A stretch of 64,000 bases of DNA from Verrucomicrobiales bacterium (GTDB lineage Bacteria; Verrucomicrobiota; Verrucomicrobiia; Limisphaerales; J093): assembly GCA_024233305.1 (NCBI GenBank), contig JACKPV010000029.1, positions 1 through 64,000 on the forward strand, read 5' to 3'. Shown here piece after piece: positions 26,194 through 33,815 of the stretch. Each line of letters starts with the position of its first letter. Within the stretch, counting starts at the first letter, position 1. The notes under the pieces are model-generated. The model ran no database searches. It was not told where the DNA came from and worked only from the letters and a program-made list of their open reading frames with translations. The translations under genes were made by a program, and so were the position numbers.

Positions 26194-29007
26194 TCAGGGC
26201 GCAACCGACTCCGGATACAGCTTCGCCACCAGCCGGTTGTCGGTCGCGAAATAGCGTTGCGCGGCATCCCGGACCGCTTCCCCCTCGAGCGCTTTCACCC
26301 GCTCGGGAAAGGACAGGAGATCCTCGGGATCGAGTCCGTGTTGCGCGCGGAAGGCGAGGTTGCCCAACCAGAACGGATTCTCCTTCACGCCCCGCTCGAA
26401 CGTGCGCAACTGCGTCTCCTTCACCTTCGCCAGATCGTCCGCCCGCGGACCTTCCGCCTGCAATCGCGCCACCTCGGCCGCGGCGAGCGCGATCAGTGAA
26501 TCCACCCGGTCCGGCGCGCACCCGAACGAGATGCTGCACGTGAAGTTCTCGACCGGCCAGCGCTCGATCCCGCCGGAGACGCTGACGCCGTAGGTGCCGC
26601 CCTGTTCCTCCCGCAGGGTTTCACGCAACCGGATCCGCAACACCTCGATCGCCACGCGCAACCGCAGCATCTCGTCGTAACTCCATTGCGCCGGGCCAGT
26701 GCAAATCAGCTCGACGGTGCTTCGGGCCTCGACGCCCTTGCGCACGGTCACTTCGAGTTGGCCGCGGGCCGGCAGGTCGTTCTGGAAACGCGCCACCTCG
26801 CGGGTTTCCTCGCCGGGCAGGCTCGCGAGATACTGCTCGACGAGCGGTCTCAGGGCGGCGGGATCCAGGTTTCCGACCAGCACGAACGTGAAATCACCCG
26901 CGTTGGCAAAGCGTTCCCGGAGGATGCGCAACGAAGTCTCGCGATCCATCGCCTCGATGGTGGCCAGGGTGGCGGGTTGATGCCGCGGATGATTGCCATA
27001 CAGGGCGCGGCTCACCGCGTCGGCAAACACGGCGTCGGGATCGTTCAGGCGGTTCTGCACCGTCTCCCGCATGCGCGTCTGCAGCGCGGAATACACCGCC
27101 GCGCCCGCGCGCGGCGCGGTGAACGTCAGATAAACGAGTTGGAAGAGCGTCTCGAGATCCTGCGGGGAGGCCGAACCGCTCAGGCCTTCCGAGATGTCCC
27201 CGAGCGAGGGCCGCACCCCGACAATCTTCCCCGCCAGTTTCTTCCGCAAGGCGGTCTGGTCAAAGGCGCCGAGGCCGCTCTCCCCGACGATCGCCACCGC
27301 CGTGCTCGCCGGGATGAAATCGGCGTCGGACACGAGACTGAGCCCGCCCGGGCTGAACGCCGTCAGCAGGACCTGATCGTTCTTGAAGTCCGTGGGTTTG
27401 ACCCACACCCGGGCCCCGTTGGACAGCACCCATTCGGTCACCTCGATGCGCTCGAAGCGGTTGGCGGCAATCACCCGGCCGGGTTCGGGCAACGCGGCGA
27501 GCAACGGCGCATCCGCGGCCGCATCCGCGTAGGCCTCGACGTCCGCGGTGGCCGCGGCCTCGACGACGGCCATGATATCGGCTTGCGTGGGGGCCGCGAG
27601 CCCGGCCTTTTCCGGCGCGCTGTACAGCACGACCCGGTTGGTGTCGGTGATCCAGTTCCGGGCGGCCAAGTTCACCTCGTCCAGGCGGATCCCGGGGAGG
27701 TATTCACGGACGAGCCCGAGTTCAGCCGCGAGGCCGGGAATGGGTTCCTGCTCGAGGAAGTTCCGCATGTACTCGGCCGCGAAGTTCCCCGACTCGAGCT
27801 TGTCACGCTCGGTGTAGGCCTGTTCGTAGCTGCGCAGCAGATTGGCCTTGGCCCGCTCCATCTCGCCGGGAGTAAAGCCGTCACGCCGGACGCGCCGGGC
27901 TTCGAGCAGCATTGCCTGCAAGCCCTCGGCAAACGCGCCTTCCTTGACCGCCGCGGTCTGGATGAACACCTCCTTGGTCCGCACCAGCGAGATCTTGCCC
28001 ATGCCGGCGTAAAGATAGGGCGGGTTCGCCTCCCGGGTGCGTTCCTCGAGGCGCTCGTTCACCATCCCGGTGTACAACGCCTCGACCAGGCTCCGCCGGT
28101 AATCGCCGCGCGTGCGCTCCGCGGTGGGCGCGTGCTTGTAGGCGATCTGGATCGCGGTGTAGGGCAGCTCCGGATCGGTGGCAATCGAGAACAACGTCTC
28201 GGCATGGTCCGGCACCGCGACGTCCGGCCGCGGCGGCGCTCCTTCGGGATTGGTCAACGGCCCGAAGTACCGCCGGATGCGCGCCTCCATTGCTTCCGCC
28301 TGGAAGTCCCCGACCGCGATGACCGCCATCAGATCCGGACGGTACCAGTCGCGATAGAAGCGCGCGAAAGCCGGGCGTTCGGCGGTGGCGATGATGTTCG
28401 TGTCCCCGATCGGCAGCCGCTCCGCGTAACGCGAGTCATGCAACAACGCCGGGATCTGCCGGTCCAGAATCCGCTGCTGGGCGCCGCGACCGAGCCGCCA
28501 TTCCTCGAGCACCACGCCCCGCTCCTTCTCGATTTCCTCCGGATCGAGGGCGACCGCAGAAGCCCAGTCCGAGAGGATCACAAAGGCCTTCTCGATGACC
28601 TCGGGCTGGTCCAGTGGGATCTCCAGCAGGTAGACGGTCTCGTCAAAACTGGTGAAGGCGTTCAGCTCCGGCCCGAACCGCATGCCAATCCCTTCGAGGA
28701 AGTCCACCAGCTCGTGCTTCGCGAAGTGCGCGGTGCCGTTGAACGCCAGGTGTTCCAGGAAATGCGCCAGACCCCGTTGATCCCCGGCCTCGAGCACCGA
28801 CCCCGCATTCACCACCAGGCGGAGGGCCGCGCGATTGGCGGGTTTGGCGTTCTCCCGCACATAATACGTCAAGCCGTTGTCGAGCCGACCGAGATGCACC
28901 TGCGGATCGACCGTGAGCCGGTCCTCATCGGCCGCCCGCAGCCACCCGCAAGCCACCAGCAGCAGGACCGGCAGCCAGCCCCGGGGAGAAAGGCGAATCG
29001 CTTTCAT
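26194..29007 (-). CDS. M16-family zinc metallopeptidase (pitrilysin-like), probable lipoprotein
   Basis: The 937-residue protein has the inverted zinc motif HxxEH (His82-Phe-Leu-Glu85-His86 in GLAHFLEHLAFNG) and a downstream acidic ligand region (EIEKERGVVLEEWR). There are two M16 repeats: the second half (from ~500) lacks HxxEH, as expected for the inactive repeat. The N-terminus PVLLLVACGWLRA contains a possible lipobox (LVAC, Cys20), so it may be anchored in a membrane facing the periplasm. Such insulinase-like proteases degrade peptides. It stands alone, with 84 bp to leuA convergently. Confidence 0.9.
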   Translation of the reverse strand: MKAIRLSPRGWLPVLLLVACGWLRAADEDRLTVDPQVHLGRLDNGLTYYVRENAKPANRAALRLVVNAGSVLEAGDQRGLAHFLEHLAFNGTAHFAKHELVDFLEGIGMRFGPELNAFTSFDETVYLLEIPLDQPEVIEKAFVILSDWASAVALDPEEIEKERGVVLEEWRLGRGAQQRILDRQIPALLHDSRYAERLPIGDTNIIATAERPAFARFYRDWYRPDLMAVIAVGDFQAEAMEARIRRYFGPLTNPEGAPPRPDVAVPDHAETLFSIATDPELPYTAIQIAYKHAPTAERTRGDYRRSLVEALYTGMVNERLEERTREANPPYLYAGMGKISLVRTKEVFIQTAAVKEGAFAEGLQAMLLEARRVRRDGFTPGEMERAKANLLRSYEQAYTERDKLESGNFAAEYMRNFLEQEPIPGLAAELGLVREYLPGIRLDEVNLAARNWITDTNRVVLYSAPEKAGLAAPTQADIMAVVEAAATADVEAYADAAADAPLLAALPEPGRVIAANRFERIEVTEWVLSNGARVWVKPTDFKNDQVLLTAFSPGGLSLVSDADFIPASTAVAIVGESGLGAFDQTALRKKLAGKIVGVRPSLGDISEGLSGSASPQDLETLFQLVYLTFTAPRAGAAVYSALQTRMRETVQNRLNDPDAVFADAVSRALYGNHPRHQPATLATIEAMDRETSLRILRERFANAGDFTFVLVGNLDPAALRPLVEQYLASLPGEETREVARFQNDLPARGQLEVTVRKGVEARSTVELICTGPAQWSYDEMLRLRVAIEVLRIRLRETLREEQGGTYGVSVSGGIERWPVENFTCSISFGCAPDRVDSLIALAAAEVARLQAEGPRADDLAKVKETQLRTFERGVKENPFWLGNLAFRAQHGLDPEDLLSFPERVKALEGEAVRDAAQRYFATDNRLVAKLYPESVAP

Positions 29008-29168
29008 ATATCAAGAAGTTCTGACCGGCGGAACCTAGGCACGACCGCCCCCCGCGTCAATCGGCCAATGGCAACCTCCCGGGCCGTGACCATTCAGCAA
29101 CTCGCCGCCGCCGGTGAGCAGTCGGCGCAGGATTCAGCGGGGATGGGGCCGCCGGGCGCCGGTCAATA

Positions 29169-29786
29169 TCAACGCCGTGTGGCTGCGGACAGCATCTCGA
29201 ACAGCAGCCAGATGGCCCCCAGAAAGAACCCGACCGCGATCAGTCCGGCCAGCCATTTCCAGACCGAAGCCTGCCGCTGCATGCGCTCGGTGCCGGCCCG
29301 CCCCTCCTCGCGCAGACGCACGAATTCCTTCTCGAGTGCCCGTTCGATTTGCGCGTCGTCCCGCAGGGCCAGGGTGTGCCACTCGCGGGCGGATGGGCCG
29401 AACGCCGGAGGCAGACGGTTCAGTTCCACCGGCCCGGCCCGGTCAAAGCCGGTTTCCTTCCAGAACGGCGCCAGGGGCCCGGACATCCACAGCCGGGCCG
29501 CGCCCTGGCCCGATGCCAGGATCCGAAAATGCTCCCACAACAGCGGCTGACAGATCTTCTCTTCCGCCGTCGAGTAGAAGGCGCCGCTGTGCAACAACGC
29601 ATGCCACCCCGACACCCGGAAACCCATCGTGCCGCTGATCACGCCGTCCGGACGCACCGCCACCTGGAACTCGGTCAGGCGTTTCTCGAGTTCGAAGCCC
29701 GGCAAGCGCCCCATTTCCCAAAGGCCGCGGAGCACCGGCAAATCGTCCAGAGTGGCCCGCCGCACCGTATGGTTGCTCTCACTCAC
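29169..29786 (-). CDS. Predicted GNAT-like N-acetyltransferase with C-terminal membrane anchor
   Basis: The first ~140 residues read as a GNAT-like fold: TVRRATLDDLPVLRGLWEMGRLPGFELEKRLTEFQVAV, then VISGTMGFRVSG, and a helix before RLWMSGPLAPFWKETGF. The usual Q/RxxGxG/A acetyl-CoA loop is poorly conserved, so catalysis is unsure. A basic and acidic helix (ERALEKEFVRLREEGRAGTERMQRQ) leads to a single transmembrane segment (WLAGLIAVGFFLGAIWLLF) at the C-terminus, an unusual tail-anchored layout. The GTG at 29786 starts 10 bp after the marR stop, so both are probably one operon. Confidence 0.6.
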   Translation of the reverse strand: MSESNHTVRRATLDDLPVLRGLWEMGRLPGFELEKRLTEFQVAVRPDGVISGTMGFRVSGWHALLHSGAFYSTAEEKICQPLLWEHFRILASGQGAARLWMSGPLAPFWKETGFDRAGPVELNRLPPAFGPSAREWHTLALRDDAQIERALEKEFVRLREEGRAGTERMQRQASVWKWLAGLIAVGFFLGAIWLLFEMLSAATRR

Positions 29787-29796
29787 CGGCAACACC

Positions 29797-30441
29797 CTAC
29801 GAGCTTCGCTCCCGGCCGTAAAGCCCGTCGCGAGCCGGATCCGCCGCCCCGAGCGCCGCACGGCCGCCCGGAATTTCGCGCGCCAGGTCCCGGGCCGTTT
29901 CCAGGATCGGGGCCGCCGGCACCTGCGTGATCTCCAGCATCTCGACCACCCGCTCCAGGGCCCGCGCAATCTCCGCGCGCTCGCTTTCCGGAAGGGCGTC
30001 CAGGGCCCGGACGAGGTTCTGCTGCAAAGGCGACGGCGATCGTCGCACCAGCGCGCATCCCGCCGCCGTCGCCGTCACCATCACCTGCCGCCGGTCCCGC
30101 ACCCCCCGCTCGCGCCGGACATGACCCGCCTTCTCCAACCGGTCCAGAATGCCGACCAGCGTGCTGGAACCGAGGTAAATCTCACGGGCAATGTCCTTCA
30201 CCGTCAGGCTTCCGGCCTCGACCACCTTCGTCAGGCACAGGAGCTGCGGCACCGTCACCCCATGCTCCACCGCCAACCGGCGCGAATGCTGGTCCGCGGA
30301 ACGAATGATCCGGCGGATGGCCCGCAATATCCGCAGGTCATGGCGCCCGGAAGGAACGGGCGCGAGCCCGGCAGGGCGCGGACCGGCGAAACCGGGTGCG
30401 GTTGGATCATCAGGCAACACGGCTTTTTTCATGTGGGGCAC
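29797..30441 (-). CDS. MarR-family transcriptional regulator
   Basis: The middle of this 214-residue protein is a MarR winged helix: ILRAIRRIIRSADQHSRRL (dimer helix), VTVPQLLCLTKVVEAGSLTVKDIAREIYLGSSTLVGILDRLEKAGHVRRERGVRDRRQVMVTAT. The DRR wing motif is diagnostic. N- and C-terminal extensions of about 30 and 50 residues lack known motifs. It probably represses itself and the downstream acetyltransferase gene in response to a small ligand. An inverted repeat at 30518-30529 in the upstream region is a candidate operator. The start is GTG at 30441 or the ATG three codons later. Confidence 0.88.
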   Translation of the reverse strand: MPHMKKAVLPDDPTAPGFAGPRPAGLAPVPSGRHDLRILRAIRRIIRSADQHSRRLAVEHGVTVPQLLCLTKVVEAGSLTVKDIAREIYLGSSTLVGILDRLEKAGHVRRERGVRDRRQVMVTATAAGCALVRRSPSPLQQNLVRALDALPESERAEIARALERVVEMLEITQVPAAPILETARDLAREIPGGRAALGAADPARDGLYGRERSS

Positions 30442-30517
30442 AGTTCGGCAGGGACTATGACGGGCCGCTGGGAAAATGCGGGTTTTTTCTTGAACGACAT
30501 TGCGCGTGATGAAATCG

Positions 30518-30529
30518 TTCGTCTACGAA
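30518..30529. promoter_or_regulatory. Candidate MarR operator (inverted repeat)
   Basis: TTCGT-CT-ACGAA is a perfect 12-bp inverted repeat in an unusually AT-rich patch, between the divergent marR gene (start 30441) and the FN3-protein gene (start 30570). Its placement could serve either promoter. MarR proteins bind palindromes of this size, but no family consensus can be applied here. Confidence 0.35.
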
Positions 30530-30569
30530 TTATTTAGCTCCGCAACCCGGAACATCATCGGTTCTTCAC

Positions 30570-31067
30570 GTGGCCGCCCGTCCCCCAACCGTAATCCCCG
30601 GCCCCAGCCCGTTGCGCTGGCTGCTCGCCACCGGCCTCCTTTCCCTGGCCGGACTGGCCGCGCCACCGGTGTTTGACGGCGACCCGACCTCCCCGGTCGA
30701 ATCGCCGGAAGGGAAGGCGGTGCTGAGCTGGAGCTGGCCGGAGGCGGCAGCTGGAGCCGCGGCGACGTTCGAGGTCCAGCAGTCCACCGATCCGGCCTTC
30801 GCCCCGGCGCGCGTCATTTACGAGGGTCCGGATCAGGCGACCGTGGTCACCGGTCTTCCCGAGGGCGCCTATTACTACCGCGTGCGGGCGGTCGCGGGCA
30901 GCGCCCCGTCCACCGACTGGTCCGCCGTCGCCACCGTGAACGTGGTTTACCCGGGCCGGCGCACGGTGGGCTGGTTGATGGCGCTGGGGTCGGTGGTGTT
31001 CCTGGCCACGGTGACGGCGGTCGGCGCGGGCCATCGCTCGGCGGCAAAGGGAGGAACCGGCTCGTGA
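30570..31067 (+). CDS. Membrane-anchored fibronectin type III-like domain protein
   Basis: The 165-residue product has an N-terminal export segment (LRWLLATGLLSLAGLA). An Fn3-like beta-sandwich follows (AVLSWSWPEAAAGAAATFEVQQSTDPAF ... VVTGLPEGAYYYRVRAVAG ... STDWSAVATVNVVY), then a C-terminal transmembrane segment (VGWLMALGSVVFLATVTAVGA). It starts with GTG at 30570, and its stop overlaps the GTG of the sodium:solute symporter by 4 bp. It is therefore likely a periplasmic-facing accessory protein of that transporter. Its ligand is unknown. Confidence 0.7.
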   Translation: MAARPPTVIPGPSPLRWLLATGLLSLAGLAAPPVFDGDPTSPVESPEGKAVLSWSWPEAAAGAAATFEVQQSTDPAFAPARVIYEGPDQATVVTGLPEGAYYYRVRAVAGSAPSTDWSAVATVNVVYPGRRTVGWLMALGSVVFLATVTAVGAGHRSAAKGGTGS

Positions 31068-32491
31068 CGCAGGGGGATCCGGCCCTGTCTCCGGCGGTGG
31101 GCACCGCGCTGCTCGTGGGATTCGGACTGGCCTGGATTGCGCTGGGGGTCTACTGGGGGCGGCGCGCCAGGGATCTGGAGGGTTACCTGGTGGCGGGCCG
31201 GCGGGTGGGGCTGGCCTTTGGCACGGCCACCGCCATGGCCACCTGGGTCACTTCGAACACCGTGATGCTGGCTCCGGTCTTCGCGCTCGAGAAGGGTGTC
31301 TGGGGCATGCTCGCCTACGCCACCGCCAGTTTCGGCCTCTTCCTGTTCGCCCCGCTCGCGCTCCGGATCCGCCGCCTGATGCCCCGGGGGTACACCAGCG
31401 GTGATTTCGTGCGCATGCGCTACGGACGCACCGCTTGGGGACTCTTTCTGCTGATCAGCCTGGTTTACTCGGTGGCGTGGCTCGTCAGCATGGGCATCGC
31501 CGGGGGCAAATTGCTGGAGACCCTGGCCGGCGTGCCCTTCGCCTGGGGCATGTCCGCCATCCTCTTCGTCTGTGTCGTTTACACCCTGTTCGGCGGCATG
31601 TACGCCGTGATCGGCACCGATTTCATCCAGAGCGTCATCATCCTTGCCGGTGTGCTCGTCGTGGGCGTGTGCGTGTTGCATGAGATGCCGCTGCCGCAGG
31701 TCGTCGCCACGGTCCGCCAGGAGCAACCCGCGCTCCTGAATGTCCTGATGCCTGCCGCGCTGCTGAGCCTGTTCAACAACATGTTCTTCGGCTTCGGCGA
31801 GGTCCTCCACAACAACGTCTGGTGGAGCCGCGCCTTCGCGATGCGGGACGATGTGGCGCCGAAGGCCTTCCTGCTCTCCGGGGTTCTCTGGTTCCCGATC
31901 CCCATCGCCGCCGGCTTCGTTGCCCTGTCCGCCGGCCCCCTCGGCATCAATGTCACCGATCCCAACACCGTGGGGCCGCTCGTCGCCAGCCATCTGCTCG
32001 GGACCGCCGGCACCGCCGTCGTTTTCATCGTGGTGTTCTGCTCGCTCGCCTCGAGCATCGACAGCCTGCTGGCCGCCACGTCGGACCTCTTCTGCGAGGA
32101 CCTTTACCGAAGGCTGCTGAATCCGACCGCTTCCGACCCGCAATTGCGCCGCATGGCAGGACGGATCGTGGTGGGCCTGGGCATCGCGACCTGGCTGGTA
32201 TGCCTCAACGAATTCGACCTACTGACGGTGCTGTTCCTTTCCGGCCCACTGGTGGCCAGCGCCATCTGGCCCGTGATCACCGGGCTCTACTGGCCCCGGA
32301 CCAACCGCCGGGCCGTCGTGGCCGCGATGCTCCTTGGCTCCGGGACCGGTCTCTGGGCCTACTTCAGCCTCGGCTGGTACACCGCCTCGCTCATCAGCGC
32401 CGCAGTGTCGATGCTCGTCGTCGTCGCGGGAACCGCGCTGCGGCCGGCTCCCCCCTTCGATTGGCAACGGCTCAACGAATCCCCCGCATGA
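31064..32491 (+). CDS. Sodium:solute symporter (SSS family)
   Basis: The 475-residue product is an integral membrane protein with about twelve hydrophobic segments. SSS landmarks include DLEGYLVAGRRVGLAFGTATAMATWVTSNTVM near the N-terminus, LRIRRLMPRGYTSGDFVRMRYGR, AIIGTDFIQS-like text (YAVIGTDFIQSVIILAGV) and SLASSIDSLLAATSDLFCEDLYRRLL, which contains the sodium-site serines. It imports an organic solute with Na+. The substrate is not clear; overall shape recalls the urea/polyamine-type branch. It is translationally coupled to an Fn3 protein upstream and a 50-residue membrane protein downstream. Confidence 0.9.
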   Translation: MTQGDPALSPAVGTALLVGFGLAWIALGVYWGRRARDLEGYLVAGRRVGLAFGTATAMATWVTSNTVMLAPVFALEKGVWGMLAYATASFGLFLFAPLALRIRRLMPRGYTSGDFVRMRYGRTAWGLFLLISLVYSVAWLVSMGIAGGKLLETLAGVPFAWGMSAILFVCVVYTLFGGMYAVIGTDFIQSVIILAGVLVVGVCVLHEMPLPQVVATVRQEQPALLNVLMPAALLSLFNNMFFGFGEVLHNNVWWSRAFAMRDDVAPKAFLLSGVLWFPIPIAAGFVALSAGPLGINVTDPNTVGPLVASHLLGTAGTAVVFIVVFCSLASSIDSLLAATSDLFCEDLYRRLLNPTASDPQLRRMAGRIVVGLGIATWLVCLNEFDLLTVLFLSGPLVASAIWPVITGLYWPRTNRRAVVAAMLLGSGTGLWAYFSLGWYTASLISAAVSMLVVVAGTALRPAPPFDWQRLNESPA

Positions 32492-32640
32492 ACGCCCCGC
32501 ATTCCGATTGGCCGGTGGTTTTCTTCCCCGAGCCGCTGGTCACCGTGATCGTCATCGGCGCCCTCGCCCTGACCGGGATCGGCGCCGCCACGCTGCTCTG
32601 GCTCCTCGCGAAAGACCGGCGCAACCGGCAAATCTGGTGA
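32488..32640 (+). CDS. Small single-pass membrane protein coupled to the symporter
   Basis: A 50-codon ATG frame overlaps the symporter stop by 4 bp (ATGA). The product has a short polar N-terminus (DWPVVFFPEPL), one strong transmembrane helix (VTVIVIGALALTGIGAATLLWLL) and a basic tail (KDRRNRQIW), giving an inside-C orientation. Small subunits of this type accompany several SSS transporters. The next gene starts only 5 bp later, so it is also part of the same transcript as the carbamoyltransferase. No named family is recognised. Confidence 0.65.
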   Translation: MNAPHSDWPVVFFPEPLVTVIVIGALALTGIGAATLLWLLAKDRRNRQIW

Positions 32641-32645
32641 CCCGC

Positions 32646-33740
32646 ATGCCGCACCAACCCCTCCCCACCAACAACCAGGCCGGCATTCTCGAACCGCCGC
32701 CCGGTTCGGATTCGCTCTATCCCGAGCCGCGCCGCCTGTTCGAGAACCACCCGATCCACCTCCGCGAACTCCGCCCCCTCAACGGCCAGTCCATTCTGTC
32801 CGCCCGGCAGTTCTCCCTCGCGCAGGTGGTCGAGCTGTGCAAACTCGCCGCCGTCCTCGAAAAGGTCGAGATCACCCCCTACCACCCCCTCGCCGGCAAG
32901 ATCGTCGTCACCGCCTTCTTCGAGGCCAGCACCCGCACGCGCACCTCCTTCGAAAGCGCCGTGCTCCGGCTCGATGGCAAGATCATCAGCATCCCCGAGG
33001 CCCGCATCACCGGCGCCGCCAAGGGCGAGTCCCTGGCCGACATCGGCGAGATGTTCAACGCCTACTGCGACCTCGTCATTCTCCGGCACACCGAGACCGA
33101 CGCCCCCGAACAAATCCTCGGCCGGCTCCGGGTTCCCTTGATCAACGCCGGGAACGGCACCGGGGAACACCCCACCCAGGCCCTCGCCGACTGGTACGCC
33201 CTGCTCAAATGGAACAACGCCCTCGCCGCCCCGCCCGTGCCCGGCACCCCGAAACTGCAGCTGGGCATCCTGGGCACCCCGGGCAGCATGCGCGCGGTCA
33301 AGAGCTTCCTCCTCCTGGCCCTGCGCTTCAAAGACCACATCAGCCGGGTCACCGTCATCTCTGAAATGGCCGACCCCTTCGGCCAGGATTTGAGCGAGGA
33401 TCTCGCCGGCGCCGGCATCGATTACGCGGTCACCAACGACATCCAGCACCACCTCGACCAGCTCGACGTGATTTACATGAACTCGATCGCCTTCCTCGGC
33501 GACAGCTACAAAACCCTCGACGCGCGCTTCAAACTGAACCGCTCCAGCCCGCTCAAACCGGGCGCAGTGATCCTGCATCCCCTGGCCCGCAAGGAGGAAC
33601 TCAGCACCGACCTCGATGACACGCCGCACAACCTCTACTTCTCGCAGGCGCACGGCGCCGTGTTCATTCGCCAGGCGCTCCTGACCGCCGTGCTCGGACG
33701 CATCGACCGGCTGCCCAACCAGGTGCATACGGTCGACTGA
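32646..33740 (+). CDS. Aspartate/ornithine carbamoyltransferase-family protein (divergent)
   Basis: The carbamoyl-phosphate site is intact: STRTRT (residues 95-100), Lys126 in AAKGESLAD, and HPTQ (175-178). The second-substrate side departs from PyrB. The segment equivalent to the aspartate-binding Arg229/Gln231 loop of E. coli PyrB reads YMNSIAFLG (277-285), and HPLPR is HPLAR (311-315). At 364 residues it is also about 50 longer than PyrB, from an N-terminal extension. It may be a lineage-specific aspartate carbamoyltransferase, or use another amine acceptor. It follows the symporter genes by 5 bp and precedes asnB. Confidence 0.8.
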   Translation: MPHQPLPTNNQAGILEPPPGSDSLYPEPRRLFENHPIHLRELRPLNGQSILSARQFSLAQVVELCKLAAVLEKVEITPYHPLAGKIVVTAFFEASTRTRTSFESAVLRLDGKIISIPEARITGAAKGESLADIGEMFNAYCDLVILRHTETDAPEQILGRLRVPLINAGNGTGEHPTQALADWYALLKWNNALAAPPVPGTPKLQLGILGTPGSMRAVKSFLLLALRFKDHISRVTVISEMADPFGQDLSEDLAGAGIDYAVTNDIQHHLDQLDVIYMNSIAFLGDSYKTLDARFKLNRSSPLKPGAVILHPLARKEELSTDLDDTPHNLYFSQAHGAVFIRQALLTAVLGRIDRLPNQVHTVD

Positions 33741-33815
33741 CATCGCGCCCTCCCGGCCCCCAACCACGCCCCCGATCCCAACGGGTTTCCCTGCATCCCC
33801 CCTCCCACCTGACTC

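Noticed and set aside
26686..29550. Plus-strand open frame of about 954 codons opposite the M16 protease
   Set aside because: Antisense shadow of a gene with a clear HxxEH motif; the product is low-complexity Arg/Gly/Pro-rich text.
30464..30488. Short hairpin with CCGC/GCGG arms and a T-run as a plus-strand terminator
   Set aside because: The stem has only four base pairs and no plus-strand gene ends nearby; it lies in the marR 5' region.
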